Source of the DNA: Bacteroidota bacterium
GTDB lineage: Bacteria > Bacteroidota > Bacteroidia > B-17B0 > Aurantibacillaceae
DNA: 47,138 nucleotides
Direction: 5' to 3'
Assembly: GCA_947487905.1 (NCBI GenBank)
Contig: CANLAV010000005.1
Coordinates: 1-47,138, forward strand
The translations under genes were made by a program, and so were the position numbers. Position 1 is the stretch's first letter. Each line of letters starts with the position of its first letter. Below the pieces are notes generated by a model. That model saw only the letters and a program-made list of their open reading frames with translations, had not been told where the DNA came from and made no database searches. Shown here in pieces: positions 17,244 to 26,522 of this stretch.

Positions 17244-17507
17244 ATGGCTAAAAATGAAGTTCGCTTTTTAAATCCTCCTAAGGTAGAAGCAAAAAAGAAA
17301 AAGTATTGCCGCTTTAAAAAACTAGGCATAAAATATATTGATTATAAAGATCCAGATTTTTTATTGAAGTTTGTAAATGAACAGGGTAAATTGTTACCTC
17401 GTCGTTTAACTGGAACTTCTTTAAAGTTTCAACGTAAGGTATCTCAAGCAGTTAAACGTGCGCGTCACATTGCTATCATGCCTTATTTAGCAGATTGTTT
17501 AAAATAA
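17244..17507 (+). CDS. rpsR: 30S ribosomal protein S18
   Basis: An 87-residue S18 with the conserved core [19 protein letters not shown], then [20 protein letters not shown] and [13 protein letters not shown]. It is the S6 partner in the 30S platform. It lies between rpsF and rplI with 25 and 15 bp gaps, as is usual in Bacteroidota. Confidence 0.97.
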   Translation: MAKNEVRFLNPPKVEAKKKKYCRFKKLGIKYIDYKDPDFLLKFVNEQGKLLPRRLTGTSLKFQRKVSQAVKRARHIAIMPYLADCLK

Positions 17508-17522
17508 TAAAAGAGGAAAGAC

Positions 17523-17969
17523 ATGGAAATTATATTAAAACAAGACCTTAAAGGGTTAGGATTTAAAAATGATATTGTAAAAGTTAAGAACGGATACGGA
17601 CGTAACTTTTTAATTCCTCAACGCATTGCCGTTTTAGCTACTGAAAGTAACAAAAAAATGCAAGCGGAAGAAATTAAACAAAGCTCATTTAAAGAACAAA
17701 AATTAAGAACAGCTGCTACAGAACTTGCTGCTAAATTTGCAGACATCTCTGTTAAAGTAGGCGCAAAAGCTGGAGAATCTGGAAAGATTTTTGGTTCAGT
17801 AACTAACATCCAATTAGCTGAAGCTTTGAAAAAAGCTGGTTATGAAGTTGAACGTAAAAACATTGAAATGAACGAAGATGGTATTAAGGCTTTAGGTACT
17901 TATACGGCTAAAATCCGTTTATTCAAAGAAGTTTCAGCTACGATTAATTTTGAAGTAATAGCTGAATAA
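17523..17969 (+). CDS. rplI: 50S ribosomal protein L9
   Basis: A 148-residue L9. The N-terminal rRNA-binding domain reads MEIILKQDLKGLGFKNDI then VKVKNGYGRNFLIPQ, followed by the long connecting helix (about 45-75) and the C-terminal domain with KVGAKAGESGKIFGSVT. A TAAAAGAGGAAAG stretch before the ATG is one of the few purine-rich ribosome-binding-like leaders in the window. Last gene of the operon, followed by a strong terminator. Confidence 0.97.
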   Translation: MEIILKQDLKGLGFKNDIVKVKNGYGRNFLIPQRIAVLATESNKKMQAEEIKQSSFKEQKLRTAATELAAKFADISVKVGAKAGESGKIFGSVTNIQLAEALKKAGYEVERKNIEMNEDGIKALGTYTAKIRLFKEVSATINFEVIAE

Positions 17970-17986
17970 TTTTTTATTTACACATT

Positions 17987-18022
17987 TAAAAAAACCTATT
18001 ACAATCGTGATAGGTTTTTTTT
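17987..18022 (+). terminator. terminator of rpsF-rpsR-rplI
   Basis: ACCTATTAC (17994-18002), an AATC loop and GTGATAGGT (18007-18015) form a 9 bp stem with one G-U pair. A run of A's precedes it and T8 follows. It lies 24 bp after the rplI stop. Confidence 0.9.
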
Positions 18023-18062
18023 ATGCTTCAGAAAAAAAACATAACTTTAAAAAAAATTATTT

Positions 18063-18374
18063 ATGGAAAATCAAGAAGCCGAAAACCAATTAAATATTGA
18101 ACTTTCTGAAGAAATTGCAGAAGGGATCTATTCTAACCTTGCTATCATTACTCACTCCCCTACTGAATTTGTTGTGGATTTTATAAGGGTGATGCCTGGT
18201 GTGCCAAAAGCAAAAGTAAAATCTCGCATTGTATTAACTCCTCAACATGCTAAACGTTTAATGAAAGCCCTAGCAGATAACGTCAATCGCTTTGAACAGA
18301 TGCACGGAAAAATAAAAGACAGCGAAATGAATGCACTGCCATTAAATTTTGGTGGGCCAACTGCTCAAGCCTAA
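18063..18374 (+). CDS. DUF3467 domain-containing protein
   Basis: A 103-residue protein matching the small DUF3467 family: IAEGIYSNLAIITHSPTEFV, then DFIRVMPGVPKAKVKSRIVL and TPQHAKRLMKALADNVNRFE. It is a conserved cytoplasmic protein without a known role. No signal peptide or catalytic motif is visible. It stands between the rplI terminator and hemH. Confidence 0.88.
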   Translation: MENQEAENQLNIELSEEIAEGIYSNLAIITHSPTEFVVDFIRVMPGVPKAKVKSRIVLTPQHAKRLMKALADNVNRFEQMHGKIKDSEMNALPLNFGGPTAQA

Positions 18375-18434
18375 ACATAGTCTTACTCAAAACTAAAACG
18401 AACTTGTTTTGTTTATGTACTAAACACTTTATTC

Positions 18435-19448
18435 ATGAAACCAACAACCGCTATTTTATTACTCAATTTAGGAACACCTGATAGCCCTAAAAGAAAAGAC
18501 GTAAAAAGTTACCTTACTCAATTTTTAAACGATCCGCGCGTCATTGATATTCCGTGGTTACTTCGAAAAATATTAGTGAATGGAATCATCGTTCCATTTC
18601 GTTCAGGTAATTCGTCTAAATTATACAAAGCCATTTGGGATGAAAAAAATGGTTCGCCTTTATTTATGCATAGTAAAAATTTTGCTGAAAAATTACAATT
18701 AGCAGTTGGCGAAAATTATAAGGTAGAATTGGCCATGCGCTACAAAAATCCAAGCATAGAAAGTGTTTTAGAGCGAATGAAAAAAGAAGGGTATCATAAA
18801 ATAATCATCTTTCCTTTATTTCCACAGTATGCATCAAGCAGCACTGGCAGCGCCTTACAATGCGCTATGGAAATAATTAGTAAATGGTGGGTTATTCCTG
18901 AATTAAAAATTATTTCACAGTATTATACAAACACTAACTATATTAACTGTATTATTAATCGTGCAAAAGAACATGATTTAAATGCCTACGAGCACATTGT
19001 ATTTAGTTATCATGGTTTACCTGAAAGACAAGTAGATAAAGTTTATAATGATGGGTACTTATGTAAGGATCACAACTGTGAAACAGAAAACAGTTATGAA
19101 AATTATTATTGTTACAAAGCAGCTTGTTTTCAAACAACAGAATTGATTGTGAAACAACTAAATATTCCTAAAGATAAATTCACGGTGAGTTTTCAAAGTA
19201 GATTAGACAATAAATGGTTAACCCCGTTTAGTGATAAAATTATTGAAGACCTTGGAAAAAAAGGGATGAAAAATATTTTAGTTTTTTCGCCAGCGTTCAC
19301 AGCTGATTGCTTAGAAACCATTTATGAAATAGGAACCGAGTACCAAGAAATTTTTCACGAACACGGCGGACATAAAGTGCAGCTAGTAGAAAGCCTCAAT
19401 AGTGGAGATGATTGGGTTGAAACAGTGAAAGAAATTTCTCTTGCCTAA
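18435..19448 (+). CDS. hemH: ferrochelatase
   Basis: A 337-residue ferrochelatase that inserts Fe2+ into protoporphyrin IX (or coproporphyrin) in the last steps of haem synthesis. Motifs: NLGTPDSP (11-18), SYHGLPER with catalytic His193 (191-198), SFQSRLDNKWLTP (252-264), and FSPAFTADCLETIYEIG with Glu294. Residues 210-231 hold four cysteines as C-x4-C-x10-C-x4-C, a possible iron-sulfur site like those reported in some bacterial ferrochelatases. An 8 bp inverted repeat TTGCCTAA/TTAGGCAA (19441-19448 and 19464-19471) overlaps the stop codon but lacks a T-tract. The enzyme would also supply haem for c-type cytochromes such as the seven-haem protein at 13416. Confidence 0.96.
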   Translation: MKPTTAILLLNLGTPDSPKRKDVKSYLTQFLNDPRVIDIPWLLRKILVNGIIVPFRSGNSSKLYKAIWDEKNGSPLFMHSKNFAEKLQLAVGENYKVELAMRYKNPSIESVLERMKKEGYHKIIIFPLFPQYASSSTGSALQCAMEIISKWWVIPELKIISQYYTNTNYINCIINRAKEHDLNAYEHIVFSYHGLPERQVDKVYNDGYLCKDHNCETENSYENYYCYKAACFQTTELIVKQLNIPKDKFTVSFQSRLDNKWLTPFSDKIIEDLGKKGMKNILVFSPAFTADCLETIYEIGTEYQEIFHEHGGHKVQLVESLNSGDDWVETVKEISLA

Positions 19449-19526
19449 ATGTAAAATACAACCTTAGGCAAACACAATAAATCATACATCATGTCGTTTT
19501 ACTTTAAAACCATAAATTATTTTACA

Positions 19527-20477
19527 ATGACAAAGTATAAACCAACTTTTGCAATCATACTATTCACATTTCTTTTTTTTTGTAGCACAATACATGGTCA
19601 AGAAGTTATGCAAACTTTCCCAGAAACTATGCAAAGTTTCCCCGTGAAATTAATAAAGTCTCAGAAAAAAATAAAAATCCAAGATGCTCATGCTCAATTG
19701 GGATTTATATTACAACCAAATTCACCAGCTTCACTTACTGATTTTAAAAAACTAGCTCCTAACTCATCGTTACTCAACGAAAACTTTTCAAACTTTAGTC
19801 AAAGAAATACAATGGGAACAGATGGAAACTCGGTGTTTTCAGTTATGCTTGGTTTAAACTTTTTAGATAAAGAGAAACAAACGTATAAATCAAATATGCA
19901 ACTGAGACTTGGTTTTAATTTTTTAGGAAATCAAGGTTTATTAAACTCCTACTACAGCGAAACAAGAAAACCATATGACACGCTTATTTCTCAACAAACT
20001 GGACAGTATTCAACTCTGGATTCTATAACATATCAATTTTATGGAATGAATTACAATTCAAAACAGTTAAGATTAGACGGTTCGTTAATTTTTAAGACAA
20101 ATACTGAAGCGCGTTGGGGTTTATATGGCGGTATCGGCGTTACATTTGGCACATCAATAAATGCAAGCACCAATATTACGTATTCTAAATATACAATTGC
20201 AGAAAAGCAATTTGGAACTACTCCTTATAATTATAATAATTCAAACGATGGAATTGCAAAATCAGAAGTTTATATGCAAAAAAACAATATTGGAGCTTCG
20301 GTGTATTTACCATTAGGTGTTGATTTTAGAATGGGTAAGAAAAAAGAATTTTGGAAACACACGCACCTTCATTATGAATTCCGACCTGGTATTAATTATT
20401 TGTCAGTCCCTGAATTACGTAACTATACTAATACTTGTTTTCAACAAGGGCTTGGCCTAAGATACGTTTGGAATTAG
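19527..20477 (+). CDS. exported outer-membrane beta-barrel protein, unknown role
   Basis: A 316-residue protein from the ATG at 19527. This start gives a clean signal peptide (MTKYKPTFAIILFTFLFFCS, cleaved near IHGQ); the in-frame ATG at 19491 would add 12 residues ahead of it. The mature part has alternating hydrophobic strands with Gly/aromatic residues (for example MQLRLGFNFLGN and WGLYGGIGVTFGTS) and ends GLGLRYVWN, typical of an outer-membrane barrel. The family is not recognised. It precedes a BamA-like gene by 13 bp, so the two are likely co-transcribed and may function together at the outer membrane. Confidence 0.8.
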   Translation: MTKYKPTFAIILFTFLFFCSTIHGQEVMQTFPETMQSFPVKLIKSQKKIKIQDAHAQLGFILQPNSPASLTDFKKLAPNSSLLNENFSNFSQRNTMGTDGNSVFSVMLGLNFLDKEKQTYKSNMQLRLGFNFLGNQGLLNSYYSETRKPYDTLISQQTGQYSTLDSITYQFYGMNYNSKQLRLDGSLIFKTNTEARWGLYGGIGVTFGTSINASTNITYSKYTIAEKQFGTTPYNYNNSNDGIAKSEVYMQKNNIGASVYLPLGVDFRMGKKKEFWKHTHLHYEFRPGINYLSVPELRNYTNTCFQQGLGLRYVWN

Positions 20478-20490
20478 GATTAAAGAAGAT

Positions 20491-22221
20491 GTGAAAAAAA
20501 CCTTTATTTATACTTTCTTTTTTTTATTATCTATTAAAGGTATAGGTCAAAACCCTTATAAACTTACTGTCCTCAATTTGGGAAACGAGCCAAGATTTAA
20601 AAATCTAGCTTTTATTAAAGAATTTCAGGATACGTTAGCATTAAAAAAAGAAATCAATGCTATCCGATTTTCGCTCATTAACGAAGGTTTTATAACGGCG
20701 AGCCTAGATAGCTTACAACACGATTCGTTGAATTATAAAGCATTTATTTCTATTGGAAAAAAAATTACATGGGTTAATTTATCCTACAACAAAAAACATG
20801 AAGACGTTATTACGAAATTAGGATACAATGAACATTTCTTTGCTAAACGTCCGTTTAAATATAATGAACTAGCTCAATTGATGGAAAAACTAATTAGCTA
20901 TTATGAAAATAATGGTTACCCATTTGCACTAGCTAAATTAGATAGCCTTCAGATTGATTCACAAAAAATAAGCGCTCATTTAGTTATTGAAAAAAATATT
21001 TTTATTAAACTAGATAGCCTCATTGTAGAAGGTAACGGGAGTGTTAATGAAAAATTTTTAAATCGTTATTTAAATATAAAAAACGGTATGCCATACAATG
21101 AAGCATCATTTCAATCCATATCCAAAAAAATAAATCAACTCCCGTTTTTATTTGAAACAAAGCCAGCCATTTTAAAGTTGACTAACAAACAAAATAAATT
21201 ATTTTTATTTCTTGATAAAAAAAATGCCTCTCAGTTCGATGGTATTGTTGGTATTCTGCCTGATGAAAAAGGGAAAACAATTTTTACGGGCGATGTCAAA
21301 ATTAAAATAGTAAATGCCATATTAAAAAATGGAGAAACGTTTGATATCAATTGGAGAAGACTACAAACCGAAACACAAGATTTAAAAGCTAGAGTTATTT
21401 ATCCTTATTTATTTGGTCTTCCAATTGGAGTTGATTATAATATAAAACTATACAAAAAAGACACCACCTTTATTGATGTTGGTAACACATTGGCGTTTAA
21501 TTATTATTACAATGGTTTAAATTATATCAAAACATTTTACAAACAGCGCAACGCCAATTTAATTTCAACCAACGGTTTAATTGCACTAACGGTTTTGCCT
21601 GAATACGCTGATATTACAACAAAAAGTTATGGACTCGGTTTTTTTTATGAAAAACTAGATTATAAATTTAATCCTAAAAAAGGAATTAGTATCAACACAC
21701 AAGGTTCTATTGGAAGTAGAATTATTAAAAAAAATCCGAAACTTAATGATGCTGCTTACACAAATATTGCCTTAAATTCTTCTCAATACCAAATAGAAGG
21801 AGATGTGATGGGATTTATAAAATTACATAAAAACAATATCTTAAAACTTGGCGCCCAATATGCCACACTCTTCGGGAATACTATCTATAAAAATGAATTG
21901 TATCGTATTGGTGGATTAAGAACATTGAGAGGATTTGATGAAGAAAGTATTTATGCATCAACCTACTTTATTCCAACAATTGAATACCGTTTTCTTTTTG
22001 AAAAAAATTCTAACTTATTCGTGTTCATCGAAGGTGCTTGGTACGAAAACAAATCCAACAATTTACAAATTAAAGATACGCCTATAAGCCTAGGGGCCGG
22101 AATCAACTTCGATACCAAAGCCGGCATTTTTAATTTAGGCTACGCGCTCGGTAATCAATTTGGAAATGGATTTGATTTACGAACTGGAAAAATTCATGCT
22201 GGTTTAACTGCATTATTTTAA
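20491..22221 (+). CDS. Omp85/BamA-TamA family outer-membrane protein
   Basis: A 576-residue protein starting at GTG (20491), which directly encodes a signal peptide (residues 1-19, MKKTFIYTFFFLLSIKGIG). An N-terminal periplasmic part (about 20-245) contains POTRA-like alternation, for example the SLIVEGNGSVNEKFLNRYL segment. The C-terminal half is a barrel with the Omp85 L6 signature GGLRTLRGFDEES (about 477-489) and a terminal phenylalanine. The length is short for BamA, which usually has five POTRA domains and about 800 residues. It is more likely a specialised Omp85 protein in protein or lipid insertion than the essential BamA. It sits 13 bp after another barrel gene. Confidence 0.85.
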   Translation: MKKTFIYTFFFLLSIKGIGQNPYKLTVLNLGNEPRFKNLAFIKEFQDTLALKKEINAIRFSLINEGFITASLDSLQHDSLNYKAFISIGKKITWVNLSYNKKHEDVITKLGYNEHFFAKRPFKYNELAQLMEKLISYYENNGYPFALAKLDSLQIDSQKISAHLVIEKNIFIKLDSLIVEGNGSVNEKFLNRYLNIKNGMPYNEASFQSISKKINQLPFLFETKPAILKLTNKQNKLFLFLDKKNASQFDGIVGILPDEKGKTIFTGDVKIKIVNAILKNGETFDINWRRLQTETQDLKARVIYPYLFGLPIGVDYNIKLYKKDTTFIDVGNTLAFNYYYNGLNYIKTFYKQRNANLISTNGLIALTVLPEYADITTKSYGLGFFYEKLDYKFNPKKGISINTQGSIGSRIIKKNPKLNDAAYTNIALNSSQYQIEGDVMGFIKLHKNNILKLGAQYATLFGNTIYKNELYRIGGLRTLRGFDEESIYASTYFIPTIEYRFLFEKNSNLFVFIEGAWYENKSNNLQIKDTPISLGAGINFDTKAGIFNLGYALGNQFGNGFDLRTGKIHAGLTALF

Positions 22222-22296
22222 CAAAAAAAATAAGGCTTCCTAAATTAAATTAAGTACTCTTGCATAAAAGCAATACGTATTTTATTTTTTAATGTC

Positions 22297-24357
22297 ATGA
22301 ACCGCTTTAATTCTGTTCCACTTTTAAAAATTATTATTCCATACCTCCTTGGTATTTTTTATGCCCTACGTTTTGATGTTTTACAATACCTTAACATTTG
22401 TTTTCTAGGTTCGATAGCGCTCGTTGTAATAAGCTACTTTATTCAAAGCAGCACGAAAGAATCATCCTTACTTAAAAAAAGCATATACACTATTTCGATG
22501 CAGGTCTTTTTATTTGTATTAGCTAATCTTTCCATAAGTCTTTATGATGCCAAAAATGATCCTAGACATTATTCGCATTCAATGGACTCTGATAAACAAA
22601 TGGTTATTGCTTCCATTGCCGAAGTGCCTGTTTTTACAAATTACGGTTTAAAACTTATTGTCAATCTAACTTGTTTAAAATTCAAGAATGAATGGAAGCC
22701 TGTAACTGGGAAAACAATCATTTATTTAAAGAAAGATTCGCTGCCAACTTTTTATGTTGGAGAATTTATTACCATAGATTCAAAATGGAGTTATATCAAT
22801 GAACCTAAAAATCCGAATGAATTTAATTATAAACAGTATTTAGAGCACAAAAATATATTTCATGTTGTTTACTCAGACTATAAACACACAACCAAAAACA
22901 AAAATTTAGGTAAAGATCATTCCATTGAGCTGATTGGCGAAAAGATTAAAGCTAAACTAGTAAACTCACTTCGACAAAGTGGTTTAACCGAAAACACTTT
23001 TGCTATATGTTCCGCACTTTTAGTTGGCTTTGATGATGAAATAGATAAAGCTGTTTTGACTAGCTTCACTCATTCAGGCACATTACACATCTTATCTGTT
23101 TCTGGTATGCATACAGGAGTTATTTGTTCCATCATTTTATTCTTTTTTTCTCTTATTGATAAAACTGATCGTTTTAAAAAAACAAAATGTGCAGTCATCA
23201 TTATTGTGCTATTATTATTTACAACCATCACCGGATTTTCTCCATCCGTATTAAGAGCAAGCCTTATGCTCAGTTTAATTATATTAGGCAAAACATTTCA
23301 AAAACAAAGTAATAGTTACAATACGTTAGTTTTATCTGCCCTTATTTTATTATTATTTAACCCTTTTCTAATTATTGATGTCGGCTTTTTATTAAGCTAT
23401 TTTGCAGTATTTGGAATTCTATATTTATACCCTATTCTAGAGTCTATTTACTACATTGAACATAAAATTTTAAAATGGTTTTGGAGTAGCTGTTTAATAT
23501 CCATTTCAGCCACACTATTTACTTTACCAATTACCCTATATTTTTTTCATCAATTCCCTATTTGGTTTGTGTTCTCAAATTTAATTATCATTCCGATAAG
23601 CCTACTCGTTATGTTTTTAGCCCTATGTATCGTATTACTGTATCCTTTTGTAGTCATTCAAAACATACTCAGTAAGCTTACAAATCATACGGTTGATTTT
23701 ATGATTCAATCATCTAATCTCAGCAATAGGAAATATTATGGATACATCGATTCTATTTCATTTGATTCTACAGACGCTTTATTTTTAAGTATATGTATCG
23801 CATTATTCTTAATAATTGTAAGAACAAAATCATATAAATTAGCGACGCTAACTTTTATAGTTTGCATAATTTGGGCACTATCAGGCATCGTAAAACAATA
23901 CAGTCAAATCAATGAACAGGAAATCGTGATCTTTCATATTAAAAAGAAATCATTTTTTTTAACACGGATTGGTCACCATATTTATTACGACTTAAATCGC
24001 ATAACAGAAGTCGAATTTGAAAAATACATAAAGCCCTATACAATCAAGTATTCTAACCTCATTCGTCATCATACTTCATACCCAATGCAGCAACTAAATA
24101 AGAAAAGATTCTTGAATGTATCTCAATCTAATCTAAAGTTTAACGGTGATTCGGTGAATTATATTTTAGTAAGCCACAATTCCTTTGTAAATTTAAACAC
24201 TCTTAAAATGAGTAAGCCACTAATTATTGGGGATTGCAGTAATACGAACAAAACATTGCAACGATTAAAAAAAGAATGTGCTAAATATCATTTACAGTTC
24301 TACAATATAAAAGAACAAGGAGCATTGATTTTATCAATAAAAAACGAAGAATTATGA
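22297..24357 (+). CDS. comEC: ComEC/Rec2 family competence membrane protein
   Basis: A 686-residue inner-membrane protein: two N-terminal helices, a DUF4131-like OB-fold region (about 95-200), then the multi-helix Competence domain with HILSVSGMHTG at 264-274. ComEC is the channel that moves single-stranded DNA into the cytoplasm in natural transformation. The C-terminal soluble part (about 540-686) shows no HxHxDH motif of the metallo-beta-lactamase domain found in longer homologues, consistent with the short form I expect in Bacteroidota. The stop overlaps the next gene by ATGA, so the two are translationally coupled. Confidence 0.9.
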   Translation: MNRFNSVPLLKIIIPYLLGIFYALRFDVLQYLNICFLGSIALVVISYFIQSSTKESSLLKKSIYTISMQVFLFVLANLSISLYDAKNDPRHYSHSMDSDKQMVIASIAEVPVFTNYGLKLIVNLTCLKFKNEWKPVTGKTIIYLKKDSLPTFYVGEFITIDSKWSYINEPKNPNEFNYKQYLEHKNIFHVVYSDYKHTTKNKNLGKDHSIELIGEKIKAKLVNSLRQSGLTENTFAICSALLVGFDDEIDKAVLTSFTHSGTLHILSVSGMHTGVICSIILFFFSLIDKTDRFKKTKCAVIIIVLLLFTTITGFSPSVLRASLMLSLIILGKTFQKQSNSYNTLVLSALILLLFNPFLIIDVGFLLSYFAVFGILYLYPILESIYYIEHKILKWFWSSCLISISATLFTLPITLYFFHQFPIWFVFSNLIIIPISLLVMFLALCIVLLYPFVVIQNILSKLTNHTVDFMIQSSNLSNRKYYGYIDSISFDSTDALFLSICIALFLIIVRTKSYKLATLTFIVCIIWALSGIVKQYSQINEQEIVIFHIKKKSFFLTRIGHHIYYDLNRITEVEFEKYIKPYTIKYSNLIRHHTSYPMQQLNKKRFLNVSQSNLKFNGDSVNYILVSHNSFVNLNTLKMSKPLIIGDCSNTNKTLQRLKKECAKYHLQFYNIKEQGALILSIKNEEL

Positions 24358-25343
24358 AATTAAGAATTGGAGATACCGTTAGTTTTTTAAACGAAGTTGG
24401 ACAAGGGATTATCACACGCTTTAAAGACAAAGATACCGTATTTGTAGAGATGCCAGACGGATTTGAAATTCCTTATTTAATTAAAAAATTAGTCCCAATA
24501 CATACTGAACTAATTCTAAATCCAGAAGTTGAGAACTTAGATTTAGTCGTTGAAAATGTATTATCTGATTCTGTCTATTTTGTTATTGAGCCTGATCATG
24601 ATATGCCATTATTAGTAACTGACTATAAATTTTATTTATTCAATTCGTCGTCTTATAACATAGCTTTTACTTATTCGGTTAAAGATGCTGAACACTTTCA
24701 AACGCTTAAGCATGGTGAATTAGGAGCTTATCAAAAAATATATTTACGTCAGGTTAAAAAAAACTTTTTAAAAGAATTTGTGTTTCATAAAATTGATTGC
24801 TTGTTCTTTAAAAACATGCATTACAAAATACAAGCACCTATTTCTGAAATCTTACACATCAACGAAAAAACATTAATACAATCTAATTTATTAAGTCATG
24901 ATGAATTTAATTTTTCGGTATATGCCTTTATTTTAAAAGATGATTTTAGCGAAATAAAAAAAGTAGAACAGAATCTCAATCAAGAAGATATTACACGTTT
25001 AAAATCGATTAAAGAATTTAAACAACCTCAAAAAAAATCAGTAGCCAAGCAGCGCATCAAAGACTTGACAAAAGAAATTGATTTGCATATTGAAGAATTA
25101 ATGGATTCTTATAGCAGTCTTACAAATGGTGAAATCTTGGCCATACAAACAGAACGTTTTGAAAAAGAATTACGCTACGCTATTAATAATGGTATTAAAA
25201 AGCTAATCGTCATTCACGGCGTGGGAAACGGAAAATTAAAAGCAGAAATAGCAGATATCCTCAACTCAATTGAAGACGTTAAATTTTATGATGCCTCCTA
25301 CAAAAACTATGGCTTTGGTGCAACAGAGATTTTAATTCATTGA
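24354..25343 (+). CDS. DUF2027/Smr domain protein
   Basis: A 329-residue cytoplasmic protein. The N-terminus (1-60) is a small beta domain (MKLRIGDTVSFLNEVGQG) found in Bacteroidota DUF2027 proteins. The C-terminus is a Smr domain with EIDLHIEEL (about 241-249), VIHGVGNGKLKAEI (about 287-300) and YGFGATEILIH at the end. Smr domains are nicking endonuclease or RNase domains related to the C-terminus of MutS2, but no MutS core is present. It overlaps comEC by 4 bp (ATGA), which ties it to that transcript. Whether it processes DNA or RNA is not readable from sequence. Confidence 0.9.
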   Translation: MKLRIGDTVSFLNEVGQGIITRFKDKDTVFVEMPDGFEIPYLIKKLVPIHTELILNPEVENLDLVVENVLSDSVYFVIEPDHDMPLLVTDYKFYLFNSSSYNIAFTYSVKDAEHFQTLKHGELGAYQKIYLRQVKKNFLKEFVFHKIDCLFFKNMHYKIQAPISEILHINEKTLIQSNLLSHDEFNFSVYAFILKDDFSEIKKVEQNLNQEDITRLKSIKEFKQPQKKSVAKQRIKDLTKEIDLHIEELMDSYSSLTNGEILAIQTERFEKELRYAINNGIKKLIVIHGVGNGKLKAEIADILNSIEDVKFYDASYKNYGFGATEILIH

Positions 25344-25408
25344 TTTCCTATATTCGTTCAAGATTTATAATTATTAAAAAAATTAATTAATTACTTTAAA
25401 AAATAGAA

Positions 25409-26521
25409 ATGCAAAAAATAGTTGTCATCATTTTGCTTTTAATTTTTAATCTTGGCGTTTACGCCGATATGAAATATCATCCTATTAAGTTTAAACTCAG
25501 CACTGAAAAAGAACTATATGAAGAAGGAGAAAAAATTACATTTTTAATTACCATCACCAATTCGGATAAAGAAAAAAGTTACCCGGTTCTTCTACCACAT
25601 ACTCAAAACACAGGTCAAAAATTATTCTACCTCAACCTTTATGATAAGGCGAATAATACAAGCATCTTAAGGGCAACGGAAAATAAATTGATTCATATGA
25701 TGGTGCATGATACTGGTCAAGTTATGATACGCGTCTTAAAACCATTAGAACAAATTACCATTCCAATTTATTGGAATGATTTTGAAAATTATTATAGCTA
25801 TTTAACACAAACAGCATCCCACCATAGTTTCGGTGTGCCATTATTTGCAGGCGTTTATAAAATAAATGTGTGTTACAATCCTAACGGTATTGCCTTAGGC
25901 GATAGTATTTACAGCTATTACAACGATACAGAACAAGAAATTGCTCCTACTAAATTAGCGATGACAAGTGATGGCGAGGTAAGTAACACTATTTTGGTCA
26001 AAATAAAAAAAAGTGCGAACTCAATATTATTAATTGAAGGAAAAAAATATTGTACCCATTCCAAAGAACGAGACTGGTGTTGGTATTACCTTGATAGTAT
26101 TGGTAACGGTGGCACTAATGAACGCTTGGTGCATATTACAAGCTTAGCAGTAGATAGTTTTACACAAGCAAAAAACGAATATTTTTACAGTCACTTTACC
26201 AATATTTATGCTGAATTCATGACACGCTTTGAAAATGGGGATATTCAAGAATACAGAAAATTTAGAGACAATTGTCCTGATGAATTTCTAACAGAGCGTT
26301 ATAACGAAAATAAGCAAAAATATTATTATGCTATACAGTTGCCGGATGGTAGATTCTATAATGTCACTTATTTACAACCATCTGGAAATAAAAAGCAAGA
26401 AATGTATTATTCAACCGATGGAAAATTATGTACAATTATTGATTACATCTATAATAAACAAGGTGCATTTTTAAAAACAAAAACATCTGAAATCATACCA
26501 TGCATCATGGAAGAATTATAA
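25409..26521 (+). CDS. exported protein of unknown function
   Basis: A 370-residue protein with a signal peptide (about residues 1-19, ending VYAD). The N-terminal 190 residues look like an immunoglobulin-type beta domain (YEEGEKITFLITITNSDKE, a run of short strands, then EVSNTILVKIKK). The C-terminal third is charged and aromatic-rich, with TYLQPSGNKKQEMYYSTDG and YNKQGAFLKTKTSEI, reminiscent of antitoxin-like or Rhs-like YD strands but too short to assign. No catalytic motif is recognised. It ends one base before the convergent queG stop, with no terminator between. Confidence 0.82.
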   Translation: MQKIVVIILLLIFNLGVYADMKYHPIKFKLSTEKELYEEGEKITFLITITNSDKEKSYPVLLPHTQNTGQKLFYLNLYDKANNTSILRATENKLIHMMVHDTGQVMIRVLKPLEQITIPIYWNDFENYYSYLTQTASHHSFGVPLFAGVYKINVCYNPNGIALGDSIYSYYNDTEQEIAPTKLAMTSDGEVSNTILVKIKKSANSILLIEGKKYCTHSKERDWCWYYLDSIGNGGTNERLVHITSLAVDSFTQAKNEYFYSHFTNIYAEFMTRFENGDIQEYRKFRDNCPDEFLTERYNENKQKYYYAIQLPDGRFYNVTYLQPSGNKKQEMYYSTDGKLCTIIDYIYNKQGAFLKTKTSEIIPCIMEEL

Positions 26522-26522
26522 C

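Noticed and set aside
19441-19471. Inverted repeat TTGCCTAA/TTAGGCAA overlapping the hemH stop
   Set aside because: It has a 15 nt loop, a short stem and no T-tract, so it is not called as a terminator.
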